From assembly GCA_963836665.1 (NCBI GenBank), contig CAWIKL010000002.1, forward strand, positions 186,001 through 250,000: 64,000 nt of DNA. Reading direction: 5' to 3'. Shown in pieces: positions 1 to 8,628 of this stretch (position 1 is its first letter; each line of letters opens with the position of its first letter). The notes beneath the pieces were generated by a model that ran no database searches, was not told where the DNA came from, and saw only the letters and a list, made by a program, of their open reading frames with translations. This DNA comes from JAICSD01 sp963836665 (GTDB taxonomy: Bacteria; Acidobacteriota; Vicinamibacteria; Vicinamibacterales; 2-12-FULL-66-21). A program made the position numbers and the translations under genes.

Positions 1-312
1 GAGGTGGTATTCCGCGAGCACGTGTCCGTGATCGTGCGGCATCGACGTGGTGTGCGTCTCGCCGGTACGGATTTCCTTGCCGCCGATGATCAGCGGGATG
101 TCGATCTTCTCGGTCGCCATCGATTTGAGACGGGCCTTGAGCTCGGCGCGCGGTGCGGTGCCCGGTGCGTAGCTGTTGATCGGCTCGTTCACGGGCTGCG
201 GCACGCGCCGGACCCCGGCGAATGCCGCGTGCAGCGTCACGCCCTGCCCCGAGGGGGACGCCATCGCGGGGGACTGCTTGTCGGCTGGAGAGCTCGGCGC
301 GTGAGTGGACAT
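1..312 (-). CDS. pruA: L-glutamate gamma-semialdehyde (1-pyrroline-5-carboxylate) dehydrogenase, N-terminal fragment
   Basis: Only the first 104 residues lie in the window; the gene runs off the left edge. After a low-complexity Ser/Pro/Ala leader the protein reads NEPINSYAPGTAPRAELKAR and then IPLIIGGKEIRTGET and MPHDHGHVLAEYH. This is the characteristic N-terminus of the NAD-dependent aldehyde dehydrogenase that oxidises glutamate semialdehyde to glutamate in proline and arginine catabolism. The catalytic Cys and Glu are outside the window. The ATG at 312 is divergent from a small ORF at 353, with 40 bp between them. The family call is firm. The exact start is less so, because the first 33 or so residues are not conserved in the family. 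Confidence 0.85.
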   Translation of the reverse strand, partial: MSTHAPSSPADKQSPAMASPSGQGVTLHAAFAGVRRVPQPVNEPINSYAPGTAPRAELKARLKSMATEKIDIPLIIGGKEIRTGETHTTSMPHDHGHVLAEYHL

Positions 313-352
313 CCATCGATCATACAGCGACTGGAGCGCATAATGATGGGAC

Positions 353-556
353 ATGGCTGACAACACGAATTCGAATTCCGACCCGAAGCCGCAGGATGCA
401 CGGATGATCCCGGGTGGCTCGTTCGCCGCGGCTCGCCGGCCGAGCGGGATGACCGCCATGAATCACTACACCACGCCGCCCGTCATGAAGGCGGACCTGC
501 CGGATCTGTCCGAGACCCCCGGCTGGCACATGATGCCCAAGGAACCGCGCCGCTAG
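353..556 (+). CDS. Small hypothetical protein (67 aa)
   Basis: No family recognised. The 67-residue product is hydrophilic and rich in Pro, Met, Asn and Asp, with no signal peptide, membrane segment or Cys motif. GC-rich third positions throughout and a non-repetitive composition suggest real coding rather than a shadow frame. It is divergent from pruA and ends 66 bp before the tldE-like gene. No Shine-Dalgarno is visible before the ATG. Function unknown. Confidence 0.45.
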   Translation: MADNTNSNSDPKPQDARMIPGGSFAAARRPSGMTAMNHYTTPPVMKADLPDLSETPGWHMMPKEPRR

Positions 557-608
557 TCGTCGCTGCGTCGCGCGCGTCGTCTTGGCGAGGGCGAATCGCA
601 GCGCCGGA

Positions 609-614
609 TATAAT
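609..614 (+). promoter_or_regulatory. -10 hexamer TATAAT, leaderless-type promoter of the tldE-like gene
   Basis: A perfect TATAAT ends 8 nt before the ATG at 623, so transcription would begin at or next to the start codon. No clear -35 at 17 bp and no Shine-Dalgarno are visible. Confidence 0.55.
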
Positions 615-622
615 GCCCGGCC

Positions 623-1987
623 ATGTACTCACGCGAAGAGGTGAAGGCGCTCACCGACAAGGTGCTGAACATGGCGACGGCCGTTCATGCCGACGGCGTC
701 GAGGTGGACTTCAGCGGCGGGGAGCGGGCCGGCACCCGCTGGGCCAACTCGACGATCACGGTCAATCTCGTCCAGCTCGATCAGCAGCTCTCGGTCAACG
801 TCCGGCTCGGCAACAAAGTCGGCTCCGCATCGACGCGCGAGTTCGACGACGATTCGCTGAAGGGGATGGTCGACGAGGCGGCGGAGGCAGCGAAGACGGC
901 GCGAGAGACGCCGAACCTGGCGCCGCTGGTGAAAGGGCCGCAGAACTACGTTCCCATCGACGCCACGTTGCCGGCGATGGTCAACTTCGGCCCGGGCGAG
1001 CGCGCCGAGATGGTGCGCAAGAGCGTGGCCGTCTGCGACAAGAAAGGGGCGCTCGGCTCCGGCTACATTCCCAAGAACTACCAGACGACGTGCAGCGCCA
1101 ATTCCGAGGGGCTGTTCGCCTATTACCAGTACGCCGAAGGCGGGATGATTCTCACCTGCCGCACCCAGGACGGCCGCGGCTCGGGCTGGGCCGGCATCAC
1201 CGGCGTCAAGGATCTCAGCTTGATCGACCCGGTGGCGATCAGCGAGGTCGCCGCCGAGAAGGCCGTCAAGAGCCAGAAGCCGCGGGCGCTCGAGCCGGGA
1301 CGCTACACGGTCATCCTCGAGTCGAGGCCGGCGGCCCGCTTCCTGTCGCTCATGACCAACATCTTCAACGCACGCGCCGTCGAAACCGGCCCGCGCTCGT
1401 ACCTCTCGGGCACCGAGCGTGGCTCGTCGAAGCTCGGGCAGAAGGTGTTCAGCGATCTCGTGACGATCAAGAGCGACATCGGTAACCCGATCCTGCGCCA
1501 GACGCCAATCATGGCCGACGGCACCGCGGCCAAGCCGGTCACGTGGGTCGACAAGGGCGTGTTGAAGAACCTGTATTACGACGTCCAGTACGCGGCGCGC
1601 GTCAAGAAGGACCCGACGCCCGCCACGCCGAACATGAGCCTCGTGCTCGAAGGGACGCCCGAGAGCGTCGAGCAGATGATCAAGTCGACGCGACGCGGAC
1701 TGCTGGTCAGCTTCTTCTGGTATATCCGCGCCGTCGATCAGCCGACGCTGCTCAACACCGGGATGACACGCGACGGGCTGTTCCTGATCGAGAACGGCGA
1801 AATCGTCGGGCCGGTGCAGAACTTCCGCTGGAACATGTCCCCGCTCGTCGGTTTCAACAACGTCACCGCGATCGGCCAGGCGGTCCCGATGCACACGGGT
1901 GAAGCGTACGACGGGCCAGGCTCGGCGCTGGTGCCGGCGGTGAGGATGGAAGACTTTTACATGACGTCGGTCAGCCCCGCGGTGTAA
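623..1987 (+). CDS. TldE/PmbA-type metalloprotease subunit
   Basis: 454 residues, matching the ~450 of E. coli PmbA/TldE. The N-terminal half has the mixed alpha/beta TldD/PmbA layout, and the C-terminal half has the barrel-like domain. There is no HExxxH motif, which is the hallmark of the TldE subunit; catalysis is supplied by TldD. In known systems the TldD/TldE heterodimer is a zinc protease that trims unfolded peptides and matures some ribosomally made peptides and antitoxins. The gene ends 3 nt before its TldD partner, so the two are almost surely co-translated. No signal peptide is visible, although the partner has a Tat signal, so how the two meet is unclear. Start chosen at the ATG just after a TATAAT. 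Confidence 0.85.
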   Translation: MYSREEVKALTDKVLNMATAVHADGVEVDFSGGERAGTRWANSTITVNLVQLDQQLSVNVRLGNKVGSASTREFDDDSLKGMVDEAAEAAKTARETPNLAPLVKGPQNYVPIDATLPAMVNFGPGERAEMVRKSVAVCDKKGALGSGYIPKNYQTTCSANSEGLFAYYQYAEGGMILTCRTQDGRGSGWAGITGVKDLSLIDPVAISEVAAEKAVKSQKPRALEPGRYTVILESRPAARFLSLMTNIFNARAVETGPRSYLSGTERGSSKLGQKVFSDLVTIKSDIGNPILRQTPIMADGTAAKPVTWVDKGVLKNLYYDVQYAARVKKDPTPATPNMSLVLEGTPESVEQMIKSTRRGLLVSFFWYIRAVDQPTLLNTGMTRDGLFLIENGEIVGPVQNFRWNMSPLVGFNNVTAIGQAVPMHTGEAYDGPGSALVPAVRMEDFYMTSVSPAV

Positions 1988-1990
1988 GCC

Positions 1991-3658
1991 ATGGCACATA
2001 CACGCAGAGACTTTCTCAAGACCGCCGGCGCCGCCGGCATCGTGATCGCCGGCAGCGATCTGATCGCGGATCTGCTGGCGCAGACACCGCCCGGACGCGT
2101 GCTCGACTCGAAGTTCAAGGGCCTGTCCGACATCGCGCTTGCGGAAGCCAAGACACTTGGCTGCAGCTATGCCGACATCCGCTTCACGCGCTCGACCAGC
2201 AGCGGCTTCAACGCCAACGGCGGCAACCCCATTCCCGGCAGCGCCGACGATCCGGCCGCCGGGTTCGGCGGCCGCGGCGGCCGCGGCGGCGGCGGCCGAG
2301 GCGGGGGGGGCGGCGGCCGTCGCGGCGGCGGTGCCGGCGGCGCGGTCGGCGCGGCAGGCTTCGGCGTGCGTGTCATTCATACCGGCACCTGGGGATTCGC
2401 CAGCAGCCCGATCGTCACTGAAGACGAAATCCGGCGCATCACGCGCATCGCCGCCGACGTCGCCAAGGCAAGCGCCATCGCCAAGAAGACGGACGTCATC
2501 CTCGCGCCGGTGCCGGCCTACCAGATCTACTGGGCCACGTCGGTGACGAAGAACCCCGACGACATCGCGCGCGAGGTCAAGCAGGACTTCGTACAGAAGG
2601 TCGTCGACGCCGCCGTCAAGAACAAGGGCGTGCAGAGCGTCAGCGTGTCGGTCAACCTCACCTACGAGTGGAAGTATTTCGCCTCGAGCGAAGGCTCCTA
2701 CATCGAGCAGGAGTCCTGGCAGACCAACCCGAGCTTCTCGGTCACCGCGCGCAAGGACGACGTGGTGCGGACCCGCACGTTCAGCGCCGTGCCGAAGCTG
2801 GGCGGCTGGGAGGTCGCGGAAGACGCAAAGATGCTCGAGAACGCCGAGCGCATCGCCGACGAAGCCGTCGAGTTCACCACCGCCAAGCCGATCGACATGG
2901 GAGTGAAGGATCTCATCCTGACCCCGTCGCACGCGATGCTGACCATCCACGAGATCGTGGCGCATGCGACCGAACTCGATCGCATCATGGGCTACGAGGC
3001 CAACTACGCCGGCACCAGCTTCGTGAAAGTGTCGGACGTCGGCAAGCTCAAATACGGCTCGAAGCTGTTCAACGTCACTGCCGACAAGACCATCCCCGGC
3101 GGGCTCGGGACGTCCGGTTATGACGACGATGGCGTCAAGACGACCAAGTTCCCGCTCGTCCGCGACGGCATCCTGGTCGGCTTGATGACCAACCGTGAGA
3201 CGGCGCATTACATCAACGAAAAAGAAAGCCGCGGCTGCACCTACGCGCAGTCGTGGCGCGATTACCCGTTCCTGCGCATGGCCAACGTCCACGTCGAGCC
3301 TGGCCCGCCGGGATCGCCGACCCTCGACCAGATCATCGCCGACACCAAGGACGGCGTGATGATCGACGGCCGCGGCAGCTACTCGATCGATCAGCAGCGC
3401 TACAACGGCCAGTTCGGTGGTAACGCCTTCTGGGAAGTGAAGAACGGCAAGCGGACGCGGATGGTGACCAACGTCACCTACAACGCCATCACCACCGACT
3501 TCTGGGGCAACCTCGATGCCTTGACCGGCGCCGACCAGTGGGAAATGCACGGCACCGGCGGCGACGCCAAGGGACAGCCGACACAGACCAACAGCATCTC
3601 GCACGGATCGCCATACCTGCGCATCAAGAAGATCATGGTGGGCGCCGCGTACGCCTAA
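1991..3658 (+). CDS. TldD-type zinc metalloprotease with Tat signal
   Basis: 555 residues. The N-terminus TRRDFLKTAGAAGIVIAG is a twin-arginine signal, so the protein is probably exported folded. The catalytic HEIVAH (HExxxH) lies at residues 320-325. A Gly/Arg-rich insertion (about residues 91-118) interrupts the N-terminal domain, explaining the length above the usual ~480. In the family a C-terminal CGKGQP-like motif supplies the third zinc ligand. Here the corresponding stretch reads GTGGDAKGQP (Asp525), with no Cys nearby, followed by a conserved-looking SHGSP segment. It forms a tight pair with the TldE-like gene and is followed by an amino-acid permease and an aminotransferase, which may take up and use released amino acids (inference). 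Confidence 0.88.
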   Translation: MAHTRRDFLKTAGAAGIVIAGSDLIADLLAQTPPGRVLDSKFKGLSDIALAEAKTLGCSYADIRFTRSTSSGFNANGGNPIPGSADDPAAGFGGRGGRGGGGRGGGGGGRRGGGAGGAVGAAGFGVRVIHTGTWGFASSPIVTEDEIRRITRIAADVAKASAIAKKTDVILAPVPAYQIYWATSVTKNPDDIAREVKQDFVQKVVDAAVKNKGVQSVSVSVNLTYEWKYFASSEGSYIEQESWQTNPSFSVTARKDDVVRTRTFSAVPKLGGWEVAEDAKMLENAERIADEAVEFTTAKPIDMGVKDLILTPSHAMLTIHEIVAHATELDRIMGYEANYAGTSFVKVSDVGKLKYGSKLFNVTADKTIPGGLGTSGYDDDGVKTTKFPLVRDGILVGLMTNRETAHYINEKESRGCTYAQSWRDYPFLRMANVHVEPGPPGSPTLDQIIADTKDGVMIDGRGSYSIDQQRYNGQFGGNAFWEVKNGKRTRMVTNVTYNAITTDFWGNLDALTGADQWEMHGTGGDAKGQPTQTNSISHGSPYLRIKKIMVGAAYA

Positions 3659-3692
3659 CTTCAAGCGCGCCCTTGGTCCCTTCGACGCCACG

Positions 3693-4973
3693 ATGGTGGT
3701 GATCGGGGGGATCATCGGCGCCGGCATCTTCGTCACTCCCTACATCGTCGCGCAGCGTCTCGACACGCCGGTCCTCGTGCTGGGGGCGTGGGTCGCCGGC
3801 GGCGCCATCGCCCTGGCGGGCGCGTTCTCCTACGCCGAGCTCGGCGCGCTCTTTCCCAAGGCGGGCGGCCAGTACGTCTACCTGCGCGACGGACTGCATC
3901 CGCTCGCCGGCTTCATGTACGGCTGGGCGCTGCTCCTCGTCATCGAGAGCGGCGCCATCGCCGCGGTGGCGATCACCTTTGCCACATACACGCTGCACCT
4001 CGTCCACGGTGCGGATGGGGTGCGCATCCCGCTGGCCATCACGTCGATCGGCGTGCTGTCGGTGATCAATTACCTCGGCGTGAAGCCGGGAAGCGTCGTC
4101 CTCAACGTCCTCGTGGTGCTGAAAGTGGCGGCGCTCGCCTTGCTGATCGGCGCGGCATTCTTCGGCGCTGCGCACCCGACGTGGTGGGCCGAGGCGCGCG
4201 TACCAGTCGCCGCTCCCGGCGCCACGATCGTCGCCTTCGGCGCCGCCCTGGTGCCGATCCTCTTCACCTACGGCGGGTGGCAGAGCGTCAATTACGTCGG
4301 TGAGGAGATCATCAATCCGAAGCGGAACCTGCCGGTCGCGCTGATCGCCGGCACCGTGGCGGTCGTCGTGATCTACCTGACGGTCAATGTCGTCTTTCTG
4401 CGCGCGATGGGGCTGCCGGGACTTGCCGCGACACAGACGCCGGCGGCCGACGCGGCCCGGCGGATGTTCGGCGCCTGGGGCGATGTGTTCATGAGCAGCG
4501 CGATCGCCATCTCGACGTTTGGCTTCCTCGATCTCTCGATCCTGGCGCCGACGCGGGTCTACTACGCGATGGCCGCCGACCGCCTGTTCGTGCCAGCACT
4601 GGCCACCCTGCACCCGCGCTACGCGACGCCGTCGCTGGCGATCCTCGTCCAGTCGACGTGGTCCTGCATCCTCGCGCTGACCGGTTCGTATGATCAGCTC
4701 GCCAACTACGTCGTGTTCGCGGACTGGATTTTCTTCGGGCTGACTGTCGTGACGGTAGTCACCTTCCGCCGCAAGGTGCCGCTCACGGCGCGGCCGCCCG
4801 ACGCCTTCCGGGCACCGGGCTACCCGGTCGTCCAGATCCTGTTCGTGCTCGTCGCTGCCGCCGTCGTCGCCAGCACCATCGGCGCGGCCCCAGCCAGCGC
4901 GGCCAAGGGAGCGTTACTGCTGGCCCTCGGCGTGCCGGTGTATTACTGGTATGCGGCTCGCACCAGTCGATGA
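3693..4973 (+). CDS. APC-family amino acid permease
   Basis: A polytopic membrane protein (426 aa from this ATG) with about 12 hydrophobic segments. The first carries GGIIGAGIF, the substrate-binding loop signature of APC-superfamily amino-acid transporters. A later GEEIINPKRNLP segment is also typical. Odd point: the in-frame sequence just upstream reads NFKRALGPFDAT, the conserved cytoplasmic N-terminus of this family, yet no ATG, GTG or TTG precedes it in frame before the end of tldD. The start at 3693 may therefore be downstream of the true one, or an indel is present. It probably belongs to an operon with tldE-tldD and overlaps the next gene by ATGA. Confidence 0.85.
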   Translation: MVVIGGIIGAGIFVTPYIVAQRLDTPVLVLGAWVAGGAIALAGAFSYAELGALFPKAGGQYVYLRDGLHPLAGFMYGWALLLVIESGAIAAVAITFATYTLHLVHGADGVRIPLAITSIGVLSVINYLGVKPGSVVLNVLVVLKVAALALLIGAAFFGAAHPTWWAEARVPVAAPGATIVAFGAALVPILFTYGGWQSVNYVGEEIINPKRNLPVALIAGTVAVVVIYLTVNVVFLRAMGLPGLAATQTPAADAARRMFGAWGDVFMSSAIAISTFGFLDLSILAPTRVYYAMAADRLFVPALATLHPRYATPSLAILVQSTWSCILALTGSYDQLANYVVFADWIFFGLTVVTVVTFRRKVPLTARPPDAFRAPGYPVVQILFVLVAAAVVASTIGAAPASAAKGALLLALGVPVYYWYAARTSR

Positions 4974-6043
4974 GATTCCACGCACCGTACATGGAATGGG
5001 CGAAGACGCGGCCGACGCCGGAGTTCGATCTGGCCGGCAGCAACATTCTCGCCTGCTCGCTCGACGATCTGCCGGGCGCGCGTGACGCGGTGGCGTTGAA
5101 CGGCGCCAACGACACCGGCTATCGTCCGATGCTGGAGGCGATCGCCGCGCGCTACGGCGTGTCGCCGCATCGCGTCACCACGGCGACGGGCACGGCGGGC
5201 GCCAACCTGCTGGTATTCGCGGCGCGGCTCGAGCCGGGCGACGAGGTGCTGGTCGAGCGGCCCGGCTACGATCCGCTCCTCGGCGCGGCGCGGCTCTTCG
5301 GCGCGACGACAATCCGGTTCGATCGACGGTTCGAGGACGGCTACGCGCTCGATCCCGATATCGTGCGCCGCGCGATCACCCCGCGCACCACGATGATCGT
5401 GATCACCTCGCCGCACAACCCGACCGGCGTAGCGGACGATGCGGCAGCGCTCGACGAGATCGGCCGGTTCGCCGAACGGCAGGGCGCGATCGTGCTCGTG
5501 GACGAAGTCTACAAAGACATCAGCGGCGACCGATCCGCGCCGGCTGCCGCGCGCGGCGACGCGTTCGTCACCACCAGCAGCCTGACCAAGTCGTACGGGC
5601 TGTCGAGCCTGCGTGCCGGTTGGGTCATCGCCGGCGATCGCCTGACCTACCGTGTTCGCCGCGCCCGCGACGTGGTCGACGGCACCGGCTCGATCGTCGC
5701 CGAGCGGCTGGCGGTGCTCGCATTCGAGCATCTCGACCGGCTGCAGGCGCGGGCACGCCGCATCCTCGCGTCCAACAAGGCGCTTGCCGAGGCCTTCCTC
5801 GCGGCGCACCCGCAACTCGAATACGTCCCCTCCACCGCAACCATCGTCTTCCCGCGGCTCCGCGGCGTCGATGACGCGACACCGTTGGTCGAGCGGCTGA
5901 TGCGGGAGTACGCGACCGCCGTCGGCCCCGGCCGCTTCTTCGACGCGCCGGCGCATTTCCGCATCGGCTACGGCGGCGACGGCGAGAAGATCCGCGCTGG
6001 ACTCGATCGATTGAGCCAGCTCCTGGCCGCTATCGACGGATAG
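4970..6043 (+). CDS. PLP-dependent aminotransferase, class I/II fold
   Basis: 357 residues of fold-type I aminotransferase. SPHNPTG is at about 147-153, DEVYKD at 178-183, the Schiff-base lysine is K207 in SSLTKSYGLSSLRAG, and the substrate-carboxylate Arg lies in LRAGW (about 215). The substrate cannot be read from the sequence. It starts inside the permease stop codon (ATGA overlap), so the two are translationally coupled. Transport followed by transamination of an amino acid is a reasonable inference. Slightly shorter than typical aspartate or aromatic aminotransferases (~390). Confidence 0.85.
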   Translation: MRFHAPYMEWAKTRPTPEFDLAGSNILACSLDDLPGARDAVALNGANDTGYRPMLEAIAARYGVSPHRVTTATGTAGANLLVFAARLEPGDEVLVERPGYDPLLGAARLFGATTIRFDRRFEDGYALDPDIVRRAITPRTTMIVITSPHNPTGVADDAAALDEIGRFAERQGAIVLVDEVYKDISGDRSAPAAARGDAFVTTSSLTKSYGLSSLRAGWVIAGDRLTYRVRRARDVVDGTGSIVAERLAVLAFEHLDRLQARARRILASNKALAEAFLAAHPQLEYVPSTATIVFPRLRGVDDATPLVERLMREYATAVGPGRFFDAPAHFRIGYGGDGEKIRAGLDRLSQLLAAIDG

Positions 6044-6088
6044 CGCGAGATCAGGAGACCTAAGGAGAGTTCTTTATGTCTGGTGAGG

Positions 6089-7051
6089 CTAACGGCTGCC
6101 GCCGGCGATGACGGCGGTCGCACCGAAATCCAGCACACGGAAGGCGGCCTCGGACACACCCTGCTCGGCGCGGGCGCGCTCGAGCGCTCGCAGCGGATCG
6201 TCGATCCCTTCGTCGGTCAACTGGAAGGTACCGAAGTGCATGCCGAGACTGACACGAGGCCGGACGTCGAGATGCGCCCGGATTGCGTCGCCGGGATTCA
6301 TGTGCATCGGCTCCATGAACCAGCGCGGCTCGTAAGCACCGATCGGTATGAGCGCGACGTCGATGCGTGGGAATCGCGCGCCGATCTCGGCAAACTGCGG
6401 CGTGTAGCCAGTGTCGCCGGCAAAGTAGACGGAGACGCCATCGACCTCGACGATGAAGCCGCACCAGAGCGTGAGGTTCTTGTCCCAGGGGGTTCGCGCC
6501 GAGAAGTGCTGCGCCGGTACGGCCGTGATCCGCGCGCCGTGCGTCTCGAGGGCGCTCCACCAGTCGAGCTCGGAGACCTTCCTGCGGGAGGCCTTCTGAG
6601 TAACGTGCCTCCCCACGCCCAGCGCCGTCACCACATCGCCGCCGATCGCCGCGATCGACGATGGCTGGAGGTGATCGTAGTGGTTATGGCTGAGCAGGAC
6701 GACATCCACGCGTGGCAGATCGACCAGCCCGATCGCCGGCGGACGGACGCGCGGCGGACCAAGGCGTCCGAACGGACCGGCATGGGCGGTGAAGACCGGA
6801 TCGGTGATGAAGAGAGCGCTGGCCGTGCGGATCAGAAACGTTGAATGGCCAATGAACGTGACCGCAACCGTGCCGGGCTCGACGCGCGCGGGCGGCGGCG
6901 GCTGCGGTGCCAGCGCGACCGATGCGGGCCACGCCGTGCGCTGGCGCGTGCGCGCCCACTGCGCGACTTCGCGCCACGATCGGCCGGTCACGGCGTGCGG
7001 GTTGAAGAATCGTAGGCCGTCGCAGTGATCGGAGACTGGATATCGGGGCAT
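6089..7051 (-). CDS. MBL-fold metal-dependent hydrolase, NAPE-PLD/UlaG-like
   Basis: 320 residues from the ATG at 7051; a TTG at 7105 would add 18 residues overlapping the next gene. Metallo-beta-lactamase motifs are clear: GHSTFLIR, then SHNHYDHL with H122, H124, D126 and H127, PAQHFSAR (His182), AGDTGY (Asp213) and GMHFGTF near the C-terminus. These match the N-acylphosphatidylethanolamine phospholipase D/UlaG-type branch. Substrate is unknown; a phospholipid or sugar-lactone ester are possibilities. No signal peptide. It is convergent with the aminotransferase gene. Confidence 0.8.
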   Translation of the reverse strand: MPRYPVSDHCDGLRFFNPHAVTGRSWREVAQWARTRQRTAWPASVALAPQPPPPARVEPGTVAVTFIGHSTFLIRTASALFITDPVFTAHAGPFGRLGPPRVRPPAIGLVDLPRVDVVLLSHNHYDHLQPSSIAAIGGDVVTALGVGRHVTQKASRRKVSELDWWSALETHGARITAVPAQHFSARTPWDKNLTLWCGFIVEVDGVSVYFAGDTGYTPQFAEIGARFPRIDVALIPIGAYEPRWFMEPMHMNPGDAIRAHLDVRPRVSLGMHFGTFQLTDEGIDDPLRALERARAEQGVSEAAFRVLDFGATAVIAGGSR

Positions 7052-7088
7052 GTCGCTGGCGCGAGTCGGACCCGGCAAGAATATTCGA

Positions 7089-7856
7089 TCAGAACTTGTA
7101 GACAAACGCGGTCAGCAGCGCGATGTCGTTCTGCTTCACGCTCGCCGACGGCGGCCGCGACACATAGCTGTCGAGGAACTCGAACTTCAGCTGCGTGCGC
7201 GGGGTGATCGACGCCGCGACCCCGGCGGTGAATGCGTAGATGACGTCCCCGAAGTCGTTCGCCTTCCACAACCCGCTGAAGCCCTGCGTGATCGACGACG
7301 TTTTCGAGACCTTGTGTTCGAACTTGTCCGACATCGTGACGACAGCGTCGGTACGCGAGTCGAGACCGGTGTCCTTCTCGATCTTCGCGCCGAGGCCGGC
7401 ATCGACGTTGAAGGTGGTCATCGGCGCGGCGATCAGCTTGTAGCCGATGCCGCCGGCGGGCGCCCAGAGGTAGTCGATCTGCTTGAACTGGTCCTCGAGG
7501 AACTGCAGCTCGCCGAAAACGTAGACGCGGGCCGCCAGGTCACGCTCGTTCCGAGCGTCCGCCAGGAAGCGATCGACGGTCGCCGTGCCACCCGTATCGC
7601 CGCGCAGATAGAGCGCCTTGAATTTCCACACACTGTGGGTCTTGGGATCGCGGGTCGCCTCGAACGACAGGTTGAAGTTGGTCGTATCGGTATTGCCCCG
7701 GTTCATCGAGAAACCGGCGGCGGCGCTCCCAGTCCACAACGGCGGAGGCGGCTCCGGCGGGGCGGGGGCAGGCGCGGCGGGCGGCTGGGCGCTGGCCGCG
7801 GATGCGAGCAACAGAAACAGGACGGAGACGAGCGACAAGCGCACCGGCTCGAGCAT
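7089..7856 (-). CDS. DUF481 outer-membrane beta-barrel protein (YdiY-like)
   Basis: 255 residues from the ATG at 7856, chosen because it begins an excellent signal peptide (hydrophobic run ending in ASAASAQ). A Pro-rich linker follows, then a domain of alternating strands beginning GSAAAGFSMNRGNTDT, which is the DUF481/salt-stress-induced outer-membrane protein signature. It ends in the aromatic residue Phe (FVYKF), the usual barrel C-terminal signal. Role unknown. It lies upstream of the MBL gene on the same strand with a 37-nt gap. Confidence 0.8.
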   Translation of the reverse strand: MLEPVRLSLVSVLFLLLASAASAQPPAAPAPAPPEPPPPLWTGSAAAGFSMNRGNTDTTNFNLSFEATRDPKTHSVWKFKALYLRGDTGGTATVDRFLADARNERDLAARVYVFGELQFLEDQFKQIDYLWAPAGGIGYKLIAAPMTTFNVDAGLGAKIEKDTGLDSRTDAVVTMSDKFEHKVSKTSSITQGFSGLWKANDFGDVIYAFTAGVAASITPRTQLKFEFLDSYVSRPPSASVKQNDIALLTAFVYKF

Positions 7857-7889
7857 AGCGTCGCGCTGCAATGCACGAATCAGGCCGGA

Positions 7890-7895
7890 TAGAAT
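7890..7895 (+). promoter_or_regulatory. -10-like TAGAAT before the ECF sigma gene
   Basis: TAGAAT ends 10 nt before the ATG at 7906, predicting a leader of only a few nucleotides. No Shine-Dalgarno. Confidence 0.4.
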
Positions 7896-7905
7896 AGGCG
7901 CGCTC

Positions 7906-8628
7906 ATGACGTTCCCCGTCACGCGCCAGTCGGTGGTGCGCGACCTCGCCAGCACCGACCCCGCCGCGCGCGCGGCCGCCTACGACGCGCTCGCGCGCAG
8001 TTATTGGCGCCCGGTGTATCTCTACGTCCGGCTGCGGACCGGCCGGGCCGCTGACGCCGCCCAGGATCTGACCCAGGAGTTCTTCGCGCGTGCATTCGAA
8101 CGCGAGTACCTGGAGCGCTACGACCCGGAGAAGGCGCGATTCCGGACCTTCGTCCGCACCTGTCTCGACGGCTTCCTCGCCAACCAACGACAGGCGGAGT
8201 CCCGGCTGAAACGCGGCGGCGGCATCGAACTCATCTCCATCGATGTCGCGACCGCCGACGCCGCGCTGGCTGTCTGCGCGCCGGCCGAAGCGGGCGATCC
8301 CGAGGCCTGGTTTCACCGCGAGTGGATCCGTGGCCTCTTCGTCGACGCGCTGGTCACGCTGGAGCGGCGCGCCGAGCAAGCCGGGCACGCGCGGGCCTTC
8401 GCCGCCTTCAGGCGATATGACGTCGAGGATGGCGACGCCTCGCCGCGACTGACCTACGCCGCGCTGGCGGCGGAGCTCGGCATGCGCGTGACCGACGTCA
8501 CCAACGAGCTCGCCTGGGCGCGCCGGTGCTTCCGTGAGATCGTGCTCGACACGCTGCGGCGCATCTGTGCCAGCGACGAGGAGTTCCGCGCCGAGGCGCG
8601 CGACCTGTTCGGAGTCACGCCGGAGTGA
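7906..8628 (+). CDS. ECF-type RNA polymerase sigma factor, kinase-associated
   Basis: 240 residues. Region 2 includes YLYVRLRTGRAADAAQDLTQ and EFFARAFEREYL, the DLTQEFF variant typical of ECF sigma factors encoded beside Ser/Thr kinases in Acidobacteria and Planctomycetes. Region 4 (LTYAALAAELGMRVTDVTNE) is a helix-turn-helix. No anti-sigma factor follows; instead the next gene is a protein kinase that starts inside this stop codon (GTGA overlap). That arrangement suggests control by phosphorylation. Phosphorylation control is inferred from context only. Confidence 0.82.
   Translation: MTFPVTRQSVVRDLASTDPAARAAAYDALARSYWRPVYLYVRLRTGRAADAAQDLTQEFFARAFEREYLERYDPEKARFRTFVRTCLDGFLANQRQAESRLKRGGGIELISIDVATADAALAVCAPAEAGDPEAWFHREWIRGLFVDALVTLERRAEQAGHARAFAAFRRYDVEDGDASPRLTYAALAAELGMRVTDVTNELAWARRCFREIVLDTLRRICASDEEFRAEARDLFGVTPE

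Noticed and set aside
4..360. 118-codon plus-strand ORF at the left edge
   Set aside because: Antisense to the pruA N-terminus, which has unmistakable family motifs; composition is Arg/Gly-rich shadow type.
2270..2345. GC-rich GGC/CGG repeat as a regulatory or mobile element
   Set aside because: It is in frame inside tldD and encodes the Gly/Arg-rich insert; similar loops appear in other secreted hydrolases of this window.
629..3736. 1035-codon open frame on the minus strand opposite tldE/tldD
   Set aside because: It is exactly antisense to two clear genes, is rich in Arg/His/Ala/Asp as expected for a shadow frame in GC-rich DNA, and shows no domain motif.
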